A stretch of 64,000 bases of DNA from Rosa chinensis. Lineage: Eukaryota; Streptophyta; Magnoliopsida; Rosales; Rosaceae. Location: assembly GCF_002994745.2 (NCBI RefSeq), contig NC_037089.1, positions 87,630,347 through 87,694,346 of the forward strand. The letters run 5' to 3'. Positions 1 to 11,565 of the stretch are shown piece by piece. The notes below the pieces were generated by a model. The model was not told where the DNA came from, made no database searches, and saw only the letters and a program-made list of their open reading frames with translations. The translations under genes were made by a program, and so were the position numbers. Within the stretch, counting starts at the first letter, position 1. Each line of letters begins with the position of its first letter.

Positions 1-646
1 AGCAACATATGCGATTCCAGCTTCTGCATCAATGTAGTATTTCACTCCTGATCAATGAACAACAATTGTTCAATTCAGTCAAATCATAAATCATAAATCA
101 TTATATTAAAAGATTCAAAAACAAGACTTTAATTTCTAATGTATTGAACCATAAAAATTGGATGGAATTGAATGCAATGACGTCTCTAGTTGAACCCTAA
201 TCAAGCTGGTAGTTCATTCAACAGTACTGACTAGTGTTGTTCAACATTGTAGAACATGCACCTAGAGGAAGTGGCCGGTTCATTTCTAACAAAATACACC
301 TTATTGTCTTTGAATGTAACAAAACCTGAGTAAAGATCCGAGGTCTACACCATATGTAAATATGTGTTTATATATAAAAGTATACCTTTGATACTATTCA
401 AAACTTTGATCATGGTCATATGCCATCCCTTGGAACTGGTATCCACTTTCAGTCCACAACGCTGCAAAAAGAAAAGAGAAACAAAAAAACATGATATATA
501 GATACGTACAGTCCTAAGATGACATATACTGACTATCAATTATAAGCATGAAAATTCGGAAAAGTGTAAGAAAAGAAATAGATCTGAGGAATATAGTTTG
601 GTCTAACGTCGAAACTAACCATATAACCACTATTGGTCTCCCCCAT
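1..646 (-). CDS. HMA-domain (HIPP-like) protein, partial, cut by window edge
   Basis: Three exons read on the minus strand: 646-620 (start MGETNSGYM), 461-386 and 47 to beyond position 1. Splice sites are GTTAGT/GCAG and GTATAC/CAG, and the phases agree with the paralogue at 3661-4434. The second exon encodes RCGLKVDTSSKGWHMTMIKV and continues to the helix end; the third starts GVKYYIDAEAGIAYVA, the beta strand of a heavy-metal-associated (HMA) fold. Both exon lengths and intron phases match the neighbour (each second exon is 76 bp), so this is a tandem duplicate. Canonical HMA domains bind metal through CXXC; here that loop reads SSKGW, so metal binding by that motif is not expected. The C-terminus, and with it any prenylation motif, lies outside the window. 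Confidence 0.8.
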
Positions 647-1828
647 GATCGATCAGAAAACACTAGAGAGAAGATTAAACAGTTAGTAGATTGCTCTCTC
701 TCTGCAGCTACACTTGGTTCATGAAGCTGTTTAAGTATAAAAAAACAAAGAAGATATGATAGTGGTACGTACTAGCTTAGTAGCTTATATATGAAACAAA
801 GGAGGTCGGTCCTCTAGCTAGCTATTAATTACATTCCAAATCATACTATTAAGGAAAGTTTTATGGCAGATTCTCGAGCCATAAGGAAAGTTTTATGAAA
901 TAAAGTAGGCGATTTTGCTATCTTCTCGAGCCAAGGATCTCTGAGAAAAATAAAACTTGGAGACATAAAACTTTTCCATTTCCATTTCAAATATCATTTG
1001 CTCATGAAAACTTATGTTTTAGTGTTGGATCAATATGGAATGTGAGCGCCATGTGTTGCGCTGGACAATGAAACGAAAGGGAAAAAAATCATACAACCTC
1101 CAATTTACAATCAATCAAGTTTTTAGTGAGCCCATCTAATTTTCCGTGAAATAGATAATTAACTTTATTTAATTAAGATCGAGCTTATTACTTCTAATTA
1201 CCACAAGATTGCAAGAAATGATTCGTATCTTGCAAGGGAATCTTTCAAGATCAACTACGTGCCCTTCATTTTAATTGGTAATTATTATGTTTTAATTTAG
1301 AAATTTGAATTCAAATAAGTGTAATCTCCAAAGAGCTGATTAATATCCCTCTTTTTGTATATCAGTCACTCTAAACTCAACTCTTGCTGGTGGAACATCA
1401 AAATCTTTGTTGATTTCGTTCTCGAATGTGTCTAAATTTGAGTCATATCTATTTATTTAAGTACTAAATCCTAGATTATTATCTTCACCAACAAAAAAAA
1501 AATCATAAAAAGGCCTTTTCAAGTGTATCCCAAAGGATTCAAGTTTCATAGATAACCAATTCATTTTCCTTCTTAAAGCATATAGACCAGTCAGAGGAAA
1601 AATCTTGAAGCCCATGGTTCAGTATAAGTATTTACATGTGGTTAGAAAGGAAAGGCTGAGAGAGAAGACAATGCTCACTCTAGCCAGTAGAAAAGTCTGA
1701 TATGGTCGGAGATTATTCGCTTAACGTACGTTGTTTAATTAGGCAGTAACTTCTGAAGCATATATCGTCGGAACAAACATAAATTCGTCCTATAGTATGC
1801 ATTCATTTGAAGACGAGAGGCATATATA
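647..1828. other. Intergenic, upstream of the partial HIPP gene
   Basis: No supported gene. AT-rich sequence with a short imperfect duplication around 850-940 (the phrase TCTCGAGCCA-AGGA recurs). It contains the promoter region of the partial HMA gene, but no element could be assigned with confidence. Confidence 0.5.
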
Positions 1829-1829
1829 T

Positions 1830-3352
1830 GATGGCAGCCAAAGAACATTACATGATTTTATTAATTAAGGCAAGATCCATCTAATTGTGAAATGTATATC
1901 TAAACTTATATAATGGTTTTTGTCCATTTACCCCATTGTCAGATATTTTTTTCCCACTTACCCCATTAAATTTCTTTAATTCCATCTTATCCAAAATACT
2001 CTAAGGAAGTCTTCCCCAATACCCCATAATACCGTTTTACCCTCACTCATGTGTTACTTAGAGAGAGAGAGACTATAGGAGACTTCGCCGGAGCCCCATC
2101 ACCGGCCGCAGGATTCGACCAACTTTGTCGGATTCTGGTCACCGGTCATTGGATTCCCGTCACCAGCTGCCACCTACAGGAGTTTTTTGAAAACCTCACC
2201 GGAGGTTTCCAAAGAGGTCGTTGGAGATTTCATAGGTCGCCGGAAATGTCTATTGCCCCCAATAGACGTATATTGCCTCCTAATAGAGGGGCAATAAACC
2301 TCTATTGCCCCCCAATAGACGTCTATTTCCCCCAATAGAACTTTTGGTAGTCGGAATGGGAACTAATCTTCCTAAAATTAGACAAATAAAACTTTGATTA
2401 CAGAAAAAAAATGAATAAATTATATCAATTCAAAACGTATATTGCCCTCTAATAGACGTCTATTGCCCTCTAATAGACCTTTATTGCCCACCGATTTCTT
2501 TTTTCTTTTTTCTTTTCTTCTGGGCTTTTGCTGTCATTTTGCCAAAAATATATGATTTGGGTACCCAAAAAATATTGTGGGCACCCAATTGCATTGCATC
2601 AATACATCAATACACACATATATGAAAAAACCCCATTGAAGTATTGAACAATTGAAGTTAAAGTGAAATGAATCACAGAACATACGAACAGTATAATTCG
2701 AGACCAATTACAGTCCTTACTGACCGTAAGTCTGTAATCAAGTTTGGTGAGCTTCTGGGCCGAAGTCCGGGATATGGACCAGGGCAGATTCTCTTTACCG
2801 ACGCTAGAAGATCTCGTGTCGGTTTTGAGAGCGCCTGCGGGGTTGGTTCATCGCGGAGGTTGGTTCCGATTGCGATGGTCTTCCCTCCAAATCAAATCGC
2901 TGTTTTGAAGAAACTGAAATTGATCAAGATTCCGAGTCTGATTGAGAATCGGAGTTGCCGGTTTCCGATGGGTTTGGGGCTTTCACTGCGAATCAGAGGC
3001 ATAGAGTAGGCTCTGATCGTCGACGCTGTTGACGACGAGCTTGTCACCTTCACCGCCGCAGAAGCAGCAAGACTGCTCTAATGATCAGTCGCCAGAGAGA
3101 GAGAGAGAGAGAGAGGCATGGCATTGATGTAGTTTTTTAATTAGACTGAGGAAAAAAAGGTCAGGTTAGTTTAAATTGTGTTAGTGGGAATAAAAATTAG
3201 TGGGAATAAAAATCTGTTACAGGAGTAGTAGATTAATTTTGGTCAATTTTGGTACTTTGAGTCAATGACCCTTATATAATGGCAGGCCAAGAACATTACA
3301 TAATTTTATTACTGAAGGCAAGATCCATCTAATTGTGGAATGCTTCTAAACG
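1830..3352. repeat. Direct repeats (about 75 bp) flanking a 1.4-kb insert
   Basis: About 75 bp at 1830-1905 (GGCAGCCAAAGAACATTACA and onward to CTAAAC) recurs in the same orientation at 3281-3352 with scattered differences. The phrase TTATATAATGG also occurs at both inner edges (about 1912 and 3273). The repeats bracket the Mutator-like segment listed separately. They may result from an insertion next to a pre-existing duplication. Confidence 0.6.
1915..3250. mobile_element. Diverged non-autonomous Mutator-like element with AATAGACGTCTATTG repeats
   Basis: The left end (GGTTTTTGTCCATTTACCCC, then a TTTCCCACTTACCCC stretch) is matched in inverted, clearly diverged form near 3175-3245 (TTAGTGGGAATAAAAATCTG). 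The interior carries repeated short palindromes of the type AATAGACGTCTATTG around 2265-2340 and 2440-2490, GA-rich runs near 2060 and 3095, and a GC-rich part at 2050-3080. No transposase is visible, and no exact target duplication was found, so the family call is tentative. Open frames inside it (2051-2338, 2668-3009) look like nothing known. Confidence 0.4.
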
Positions 3353-3660
3353 TTTATTAGAGTTAAAATAAGAAATTTAAGATTTCTACATTGTGCTTCA
3401 AATTCGGAATATTAAAACGCCGGAGAATACAGTTCAAATTATGCTCTTCCAGAAGTAGCACTCAAACCCACAATCGTAAAAAAGATGTAGAAATCCATCC
3501 ATCAAAACTATAGATTGATGCTCCATACATACTCGGAGAATCGCACAACCAAAACTCCTTAACATCTCCTTGATCAATAAACATGTGGAGAAGAAAGGAA
3601 GAACAAAAAACATCTAATTAAAAAACTAAAACGAGTATCATAATTTCACTGAACGTATGG

Positions 3661-4434
3661 TTACATAATCGTGCATTGTGTCTCTGGATCGTAAAACGGG
3701 TGAATCTCCAACGGCGGTGGTGGCTGTGGAAAACCTAATCGTGGTGCAGGTGGCGCATGTGGCGCAGTGGGCCTAACTGGCTGCTGCTGATAATAATTAG
3801 GGTAGAGCTGATGATGATTGCGATAGTAATCTGGTGTTGTTCCATAAGGGTATCCAGCTCCACTCTGATTATAGTATCCATATTGCTGAGGATAATAACC
3901 ATTAACATAACCAAAAGGGTATCCATGTCCATAATAATATTGTTGTTGTAACTGCTGTTGCTGCTTCAGTTTTTTTATCCGCGCCTCACGAAGAACTCCT
4001 GTATCAACCCTAACCAGCTCTATTTTCTTCCCAGATTTCGCTAATCGAGCCATAAGGGTTTCTGGGTCAATCCAACCCGTAACAGTTACGCTTCCATTTT
4101 CCATATCAATGCTGTAAGATACTCCTATATATGTAATCGATCATTAAAGTAAATTAAGTTAGGGCTACAGAAACAAAAAGCTAACAAAATTTCAATTCAT
4201 ATAAACGTACCCTCGATAGTTTTCAAAACTTTGGAAATGGTCTTGTGCCATCCCTTGGCGCTATTATCCAGCTTTAATTGACAAGTCTGCAAAACCATGA
4301 TTACAGATACACACAAGGATGAAAGTTGAAACAGAAAAATGAGATCTGAAAATGAATGACATAGAAAATTTAACAATAGTACTAACCACTTCATTACTGG
4401 GGATCTTTGCCTTTGTATCATCCTTGGCCGCCAT
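3661..4434 (-). CDS. HMA-domain, isoprenylation-motif (HIPP-like) protein, 195 aa
   Basis: Exons 4434-4387 (MAAKDDTKAKIPSNEV), 4286-4211 and 4124-3661 join in phase (16 codons, then 76 bp, then 464 bp) to a 195-residue protein. Residues about 17-75 form an HMA-like beta-alpha-beta-beta-alpha-beta domain. It is followed by a Gln/Tyr/Pro-rich low-complexity tail and a C-terminal CTIM, a CaaX box for prenylation. That order (HMA, proline/tyrosine-rich linker, CaaX) is the signature of heavy-metal-associated isoprenylated plant proteins, which are often membrane-associated and linked to metal or stress responses. The usual CXXC metal loop is replaced by NSAKGW, so classical metal binding is unlikely. 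The introns are short. Its tandem paralogue lies downstream at 1-646. Confidence 0.88.
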
Positions 4435-4659
4435 GAATTAGACAAAACAAAGAGATGAAGCTCTTTTTCCAGAAACCCTAACACTTGAATGTCGCGATAT
4501 GGGCTCAAAGGAAGCAAGGGGTTGGGGTTTATATAGTAAAATATATCGGTCTGATTACTAGCTACAATTAAAGGGGTAGGATTTGTTTCTGGAATATTTC
4601 CATTAATTACAAAATGAATACTGAACAATTAAAGGTAAGCTTATATGGTATATTTTATA

Positions 4660-4930
4660 GGGAAAAATTCACCAACGGTGTCTGGACACTTAAGGGACTT
4701 TCAGAATGATACCTGAACTTACAAAGTTATCAATGTGATACCTGGACTCATTTTTTCGTATCAATGTCGTACCTATGACCAATTTCCGTAACGGCTCCGT
4801 GACGGAAATTGGCCATAGGTATCACATTGATAAGAAAAAATGAGTCCAGGTATCACATTGATAACTTTGTAAGTTCAGGTATCATTCTGAAAGTCCCTAA
4901 GTGTCCAGACACCGTTGGTGAATTTTTCCC
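4660..4930. repeat. 271-bp near-perfect hairpin, left end of the Pack-MULE
   Basis: The first half (GGGAAAAATTCACCAACGG... to about 4793) is the reverse complement of the second half ending ...GGTGAATTTTTCCC, with its centre near CCGTAACGGCTCCGTGACGG. On its own it resembles a complete small MITE, but it has no separate target duplication. Confidence 0.85.
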
Positions 4931-5028
4931 AATTTCCCAATTTTGCACGTGAGTCACTTAATGAAAACAAAATGACCGATTTACCCTTAAATTCTTTCTT
5001 TCTTTTCTTTTCTTTTTTTCTTTATTCT

Positions 5029-5065
<37 letters not shown>

Positions 5066-5329
5066 TTCTTCTTTTCTGGTTTCTTCTTCCCCTGATTTGA
5101 ATCATCAAGATTCAAATCATCTTGCTCGTCCGATTCCCACCGCCGCTGCGTCTCAATCCACCTTAATACACCATAGATGTTTCTGGTTCCCCCAACTTCA
5201 AATCCTATAGCAAATTGAAATTGTGTATTGAGGCTTCACCGCACACTCCGAGTTCATCCCCGCCGCCGTCGCCAATGACTTGACCACAACAACCTCCACC
5301 ACCGCACAACAACATCATCCTCCACTGCT

Positions 5330-5583
5330 TCTCGATTGGGTTTGGGGATAAGGACTGCTTCTTCCTCCACCGCTAGCGAAATCGTGGAGGCTCAAGGCCA
5401 CATTCTAAGGGCCACCGGCCGGAAGGACAGCCACAGCAAGGTTTGCACCACCAAAGGCCCCAGGGATCGCAGTATCAGGCTCGTCGCCCACACCGCCATT
5501 CAATTATACGACATGCAGGACCGGCTTGGATACGACCAGCCTAGCAAGGTCGTCGATTGGCCGCGCAGGACACGCAGAACGTA
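5330..5583 (+). pseudogene. Captured TCP-domain (class II, CIN-type) transcription factor fragment
   Basis: The forward frame reads [13 protein letters not shown], then [50 protein letters not shown] and VVDWP: the basic region and first helix-loop-helix of a CIN-type TCP factor, the family controlling leaf growth. Several invariant basic residues are altered (serines replace arginines after GRKD and after PRDR), and one glycine of the usual QGGHI is missing. The similarity ends abruptly after the VDW motif, before the second helix is complete. It lies in the single-copy loop between the inverted arms of the transposon at 4660-6603. It is therefore read as a transduplicated, decayed fragment and not a working gene. 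Confidence 0.85.
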
Positions 5584-6332
5584 AGCCTCAATTTCTAGAT
5601 GGTGGAGGCTCCGAGTCCTTTGTTTACTAATCGGCGAGGCACAATGGTGGGTAGCAGCGGAGTGGCAAAGCTGGTGAATAAGAACAGCTCGAATTTTCTG
5701 CAGGTGAGGATGGTGTTGAGGCCGAAGTTGTTCATCTTTGTCTGCCGAAAATTGCCTCTGATCGAAGTTGGGCTAGAGGCCGAAGTTGTCGGCTAAACCG
5801 ATGAAGTTGCAGGTGAGGATGGTGTGGAGGTGGTGTTGCATGTCGGGAAGAAGGAGAGGATGGAGGGGTGTGATTGGAGCTGTGATTTGAGAGTGCAGGG
5901 CTGGCGGGGTCTGAGTTTCTGATCAATGGTGTATAAAAGGGGGTCGAAGGAGAGAACGAGAGTGGTGGTGGTCAAGTCATTGGCGGCGGCGGCGGGGATG
6001 AACTCGGAGTAAACGGTGAAGCCTCAATCCACAATTTCAATCTGCTATAGGATTTGAAGTTGGGGGAACCAGAAACATCTGTGGTTCATGAAGGTGGATT
6101 GAGACGCAGCGGCGGTGTTTGATTGGCGATTGGCGGTGGGAATAGGACGAGCAAGATGATTTGAATCTTGATGATTCAAATCAGGGGAAGAAGAAACCAG
6201 AAAAGAAGAAGAAGAAGAAAGAAAGAAAGAAAGAAAGAAAGAAGAATAAAGAAAAAAAGAAAAGAAAAGAAAGAAAGAATTTGAGGGTAAATCGGTCATT
6301 TTGTCTTCATTAAGTGACTCACGTACAAAATT

Positions 6333-6603
6333 GGGAAAAATTCACCAACGGTGTCTGGACACTTAGGGACTTTCAAAATGATACCTGAACTTACAAAGTT
6401 ATCAATGTGATACCTGGACTCATTTTTTCGTATCAATGTGATACCTACGGCCAATTTCCGTCACGGAGCCGTTACGGAAATTGGTCATAGGTATGATGTT
6501 GATACGAAAAAATGAGTCCAGGTATCACATTGATAACTTTGTAAGTTCAGGTATCATTCTGAAAGTCCCCTAAGTGTCCAGACACCGTTGGTGAATTTTT
6601 CCC
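6333..6603. repeat. 271-bp near-perfect hairpin, right end of the Pack-MULE
   Basis: The same hairpin as 4660-4930, again GGG...CCC and the same length, with a few substitutions. Because the unit is itself palindromic, it serves as both terminal inverted repeat and direct repeat for the element. Confidence 0.85.
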
Positions 6604-6612
6604 TATTTTATA

Positions 6613-8058
6613 TTGACACGATTCAAGCAGACGATCTCTCTCATATTTGTGTGAAGACATTTTTTCCATTTGGAGGACTATATCTTTCTATAAATATATT
6701 TTATTGCTCATAATAATGTACAATAAATGTACGGATTTCCATGAGATATGAAATTAAGATTGGTAAATTAAGCCTCTGTATCGTTATCTTCCTTTACTTG
6801 TTTTGTCATCAATGGCAGAGACCAATCGGAGGGTCAGAGACCCAACGAGTTAACTCTGTCTTCTTAAATCTCAAATTCCAAATTGATATGTCTAAACGGA
6901 CCATAGGAAGAGAAGTAGGTTGTGCATCGAACATGGACTCTCGAGGAAAACGGTGGAAATTCTGTGCCACAGTACTCTTTGTGGATTTTGGTACTACCAA
7001 ACCTTAGCGAGCTCTCTAATACAGATCCCAAAAGCAAAGTTGTAAGCAGCAAAGGAAATGATTGATATGATTGTTCCAAGCCACGGACAGTAGTATTTAT
7101 CTCGTTTTCATTAGGCAGACAAATAACAGTATTAATAGTTTGGGATCCTTTCTTCACGAAGAGCCCCAAAAATATGCTATGCATCGATAAGAATTTGCTA
7201 GTTTTACAGACCGAATCAAGTGGCTTACAAAGAAAATAATCATTGAACAGACTTATATCCAGCGTTCCACCCGTAAATTCATGTCACTGTACTGATACTT
7301 AGCCACAATGTTAGGGTTCCATTTATATATACAGGGCTTTATTGCTGATATTCCTGTAACTTTTGACTTTTGGTAAAAAAAAGTTACAGCAGCATCCAAA
7401 TATTGAAAAAAATGAAGTCATGAACACTACAACATTGAAGTTTTTAAAGTGCTTCATACACATATCTTGGAAGCAGCAACAGTCTTCTAAAATTCATCTT
7501 CTACTTTTTCCCGTTTTAATCTACCATAGATGCACAATTGCTGTTCCTCTAAGCTAACTGATTCACATTGGTACATATGAGAAGAAAAGGAGGTAAAATA
7601 GCTAGCTGGTGTTATACTGTATCTTCAACATCTTTGCTATGAAACATAAAGATGATATATCAACTATCAAAAACTTTAAGAAAACTATTTCCTTTTTGAA
7701 CTCTAAATCCTCTTCTTCAAATACCATACCCTCCTATGAGTTCCAACTAACCAGTGCCTAGGACTGAAAGCACCATCTAATGCCTTCCAATATTGCTAAA
7801 ACATAATCATCCATTTTAGTCCTGTAATTCTTTCAGGCCATTCAATCTCATACATTAATTCTCTCCTCAATGTATAAACAGTTAAACACAAAGCAATCAG
7901 CACAAAGTACACTCATATTGAAGCAATATTAGAAACTCATAAAATGCAGTATGCACAGAGTGAACTGAAGAGTAACTGAATCAAATTGTGCAACTTACAC
8001 GAACCAAAAGCCTCTCTAAATCAAGGTGACAAATATACCAACAAAAGGTACAATGTGG
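6613..8058. other. Intergenic; no supported gene
   Basis: Short open frames at 6741-7184 on both strands resemble nothing I recognise, and none has a convincing start or splice context. The right part (about 7900-8058) is presumably the 3' untranslated region of the plastid S21 gene. Confidence 0.5.
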
Positions 8059-8951
8059 TCAATAGGGTATGTCTCCCTGAGGTAGATCCCAGTTATCTTC
8101 GTCCTCATCACTCTTCTTCTGTACAGGGACTTCCTGCCCCCTGTTCTGCATAAGCGGAGGCCTCGAAAAGGTACGCCTGCTCATAACAGACATAAGCTCA
8201 TTCAACAATCATTCTCAAGGCAGAGAACTAACTAACTAACCCGATTCACATTACAACTCTGTGATTCGCAAATCACCTACAACAATGGGAATGCACTATA
8301 CCTACTTGAAAACACGTTTTACATTTGATTCATAACGAAACTAAACTTACGCATTTGTTCTTAATCTAGATTCTAGAGTATGCATATAAAGTTCAAATCT
8401 TGTTCTTCTCAATCTTAACTGTCGATTAAATTATGTAACTTTCGAAACCCAACAATCCCAACACATAAACAGCAAACCATTTGGGTTCCATTATGCAAGT
8501 AGTAAAATCAGTTCAAACAGAGTGAAGGCTCGGACCTTCTTTTGTTGCGCTTAGCAGCATCGCGAGTCCTGCGCTTCTTCTCATCCTGAGTGTTCTCGAA
8601 GTACCTCCTCCTCTTAACCTCCTGGATGACGCCAGCTCGCATCACCTCTCGCCGGAACCGGTTGAGCAGGCGCTCCTCGGACTCGCCCTCGTCGACGATG
8701 ACTTGGACATTGTAAGCCGACTTGAAGAAGAGAGTGTTGGCATAAGCCAGAGAGGGGTTCATGACGGACTCCAATTCCGAAGAGGAAGAAGAGAAAGAGG
8801 GACCAGGTTGGGCGACAAGAGGGACGAAGGCGTCTCTGGCCTTCTGGGTTTGGGAGAGATGGAGATGGGGTGGTGGGGGTTTGGCTTGTGATGGGGGCTT
8901 TGAGGGTGTGAGGAAGGAGAGGAAGTTGCAGAGAGAGGATGAGGCAGCCAT
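8059..8951 (-). CDS. GHS1: Plastid 30S ribosomal protein bS21 (GHS1-like), 177 aa
   Basis: Exon 1 is 8951-8536 and exon 2 is 8176-8059; the AAG|GTCCGA donor and GCAG|GCGTACC acceptor restore the frame and give 177 residues. Residues 1 to about 60 are Ser/Pro-rich with few acidic residues, as in a chloroplast transit peptide. Residues about 75-150 carry the S21 core: the VQVIVDEGESEERLLNRFRR stretch, then REVMRAGVIQEVKRRRYFEN and a Lys/Arg-rich tail. The acidic C-terminus ends DNWDLPQGDIPY. The protein belongs to the small subunit of the chloroplast ribosome. In Arabidopsis the counterpart (GHS1, from memory At3g27160) affects sugar response and plastid development. A GGGCCC/TGGGCC motif near 9045 is plausible promoter sequence. 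Confidence 0.92.
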
Positions 8952-11565
8952 GGATTCAATTGAGTTTGGTGAAAATCGTGGACCTTCTGAGTTTTGGTGT
9001 TATCTATTGTTCCTAGCTAGTAAGATAGCATTATGTTTATACATTTGGGCCCTTTTAGTCCATTGTGAACCACTACGGGATGACAAGAGAACCCAAAACC
9101 ATGACAAGGTCCTCAATCAAGGTCCAACCATGTGGTGTCACCCAAGAACTGTCCCAAGAACTATCCACATAATTCTCCAAAAAAAAAAAAAATTCAGATG
9201 CTATTTCATACCCAAGATCGTGGACTATAGCACTTTTTTTTTTTTATACAAAAAATGCATATTCTTATTTTCTCACGATAATGGTCTCACTCTCAAATCA
9301 TGATTTTAAAACATTAAAGGAATTGACGGAACTCAAAAATTCCTACCTAATCATTTTTAATGATTTTCCAAAATCTGAAAACAAGTAAGTACTTATAAAA
9401 AAAAATCGACTCAAGATTTAAGTGTTCCGTTAAAAATCATGTTTTACAAACGGTGAGGTTATGGCACAAGAGAATTTTAAGAATAAAAAATGTTGACTAG
9501 ATTTGGCGTGTTTCGGCATACTACGAGCAAGTGACGAGTATGAGACCACGGCTTTATTAAAAGTCAAGTAGAAAAAAAGGATAAAGCACTTCATCCACAC
9601 CTAATACATTGGCGTGTTATTAGAAGTCATACGAAACACGTGATCCGTCGTCTCTACTAAAGACTTTTCAATAAAAATGGTGACCAAACTTTTGTCTCAA
9701 AATTCGATACTATGAATCTGGTCAGATACCTGATTGCAAGTTATCTTTCTGTTTTAGTAGAAACTACTATTCAGAATATCTCGAAGCTGCCATACAAGAG
9801 CTTTAAACCCCTCGAATGAAAAGCCTGGCCAGCTAGCTAGTGATACGCAGTAAATATAATGGTGTATAGAAGAGACTGTAGTTTGTTCAAGCCGACGCCT
9901 TTGCATAGCATGGGAATGATTTAATATATTGTACGGTTCGTTGCATTTGAAATTTACTCAAATAAATGATTATTACTTTATCTATCTAATCCATTTCCTT
10001 TTTTTTTTTTTCAATTAAAGTATAGAGACACTATAAATCACTTGACGTTAGTTCTTAATTATTCTCATTAATTTTCTAATCATTGCCTGATTGGCATATA
10101 TATCCATGGGATTGTGGAGGCCACGTTATCTTGTATTGGTGCTCTCAGCAGAAGGCCAAATCTAACTGTTGCATTTTAAAAAACTGACATATATAAATTT
10201 CATTCGCAGTAGTAGTACGAGCTAGTCTCATGCGCCGAGGTAAGTGCTGAGGTATCATGTGTTTTCTGCATGTATGGTATGATCAAACCTTAAAAGCATA
10301 TATATATATATGTTATATTTGAAACCACTACGACGCCTGCCTCCCTAAGTTTTGGTAAACCAGTCGTTTTAATCTTTGATTTAATGCCTACTAGAAGATA
10401 CTATATTGCTAAATATATACAAAACCAATCACAGGAGGGGTTAGTGTAGTGTAGTGTCACAGGAGGAGTTTGATTTAATCAGAACTCGGTTTACTGGGTA
10501 TATATATGCCTTTCCTTTTCGATCGTTAATATTATATCCCGAGGGCTGAAATCTGATTTGGCTTCCTGCTGCACCCGATAGCTTTCTTGTTTTTCTTGTA
10601 GTTTAAGAAAAAGGAAATGGTAAACCTATGCGATTATGACTGGGAAGCTTGATTATAATAATGCTAAGTATAAAGTTAAGTTAGAGATGAAAGGCAATTA
10701 ATCCATCACACTAATCAGTGGAGAGAAAACACAAGAACTTTGATTAAAGAATTCGTTTGGGGCTAGAAAAGAACACTGAAAACTTTGATAAAAGAGGAAG
10801 TATTGATAATATCCCATGAGGATCTGCCCGCGGATCGATCCAAGAACTAAGAGTATCATGATTCATGAGTGAAGGCAATCATTTTCATTCGATTTATGTT
10901 ACATGTTTATATTGATGTTCATTTTTTTCTTAAGAACGTAACTATGTAGAAAGTGTTTGATGAATTATTTTAAAGAAATTAAAAATATTTGATAAATAAA
11001 ACAAACAAACTCGCGGACATCTTTATTTAGAATTAAAGATATCCAGGTTTAGAGCGTGGTAACTTCTCTAAAACTGGTGGTCATTAAACTAGTAAATAGG
11101 AACTAGTTAATTAGCTTTATCGATATTCTTGGTCAGCACAATCCGACTAGGACCGATGTAATGGCCATAGAAATAGCTACCATATTCAAGTGTTGCTCTT
11201 CTTGATCGTAGCTAATTGCAAATCTTAAATTATTATTTTGTTGCTGTTGCTCATTGATCTACGATCTAGACCAACTCTCAAGTACCCCCAAATATTATTA
11301 TACAACTACAGCTGATAATAAAAAAAACTAGCTAGAAGAATGATTATGGAGAGCGCATCAGCATCATACGTATGGATACGACTAGTCCTTCCCGTGGTAA
11401 ACTATGTTAATGAACAGTTACTTGGGATAATTAAAGGCAACCTTTTGGTTTCAAATCATACATACTTGGGTAAATATTGTTCTAAACTCGAGGTTTTTAC
11501 TTTTCAGTTCATTTCAGTAAAGGATATATATAATAATTTCCTGGGCATTTCAAAACACAGCCCCT
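8952..11565. other. Intergenic; AT-rich, no supported gene
   Basis: No coding region could be supported on either strand. About 9225-9560 shares blocks with 31740-32100 (listed as a dispersed repeat). Poly-A/T runs occur at 9180, 9230 and 9990. The open frame near 11340-11567 is short and unrecognised. Confidence 0.5.
9225..9560. repeat. Dispersed repeat, copy A (copy B at 31740-32100)
   Basis: Shared blocks in the same order include CTCAAATCATGATTTTAA, ACAAACGGTGAGGTTATGGC versus ACAAACAGAGGAGATTAAGAC, and a CACAAGAGAATTTTAAGAAT-like run followed by TTGAC. Similarity is moderate, with indels. Probably an old non-autonomous transposon or MITE family. Confidence 0.45.

Larger units (their letters stand above)
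4660..6603. mobile_element. Pack-MULE-like element with hairpin ends, exact 9-bp TSD
   Basis: A 1944-bp element bounded by GGGAAAAATTCACC...GGTGAATTTTTCCC and flanked by identical 9-bp direct repeats TATTTTATA (4651-4659 and 6604-6612), the target duplication length typical of Mutator-like elements. The inverted arms run well beyond the ends: 4660 to about 5290 pairs with about 5955 to 6603, including a pyrimidine TTTC microsatellite on the left and its GAAA complement on the right. The loop (about 5300-5950) is GC-richer and carries a captured TCP-domain gene fragment. No transposase is present, so it depended on an autonomous partner. Confidence 0.88.

Noticed and set aside
2051..3009. Frames of 95 and 113 codons
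   Set aside because: They lie inside a diverged repeat element and translate its palindromic repeats.
4197..4628. 143-codon minus-strand frame
   Set aside because: Only its C-terminal part is real (second HIPP exon); the rest runs through intron and upstream sequence, whereas the exon at 4434-4387 gives a consistent gene.
6741..7184. Overlapping frames on both strands
   Set aside because: No known motif on either strand and no splice-consistent extension.
8761..9303. 180-codon forward frame
   Set aside because: Antisense shadow of the first exon of the plastid S21 gene, running on into non-coding DNA.
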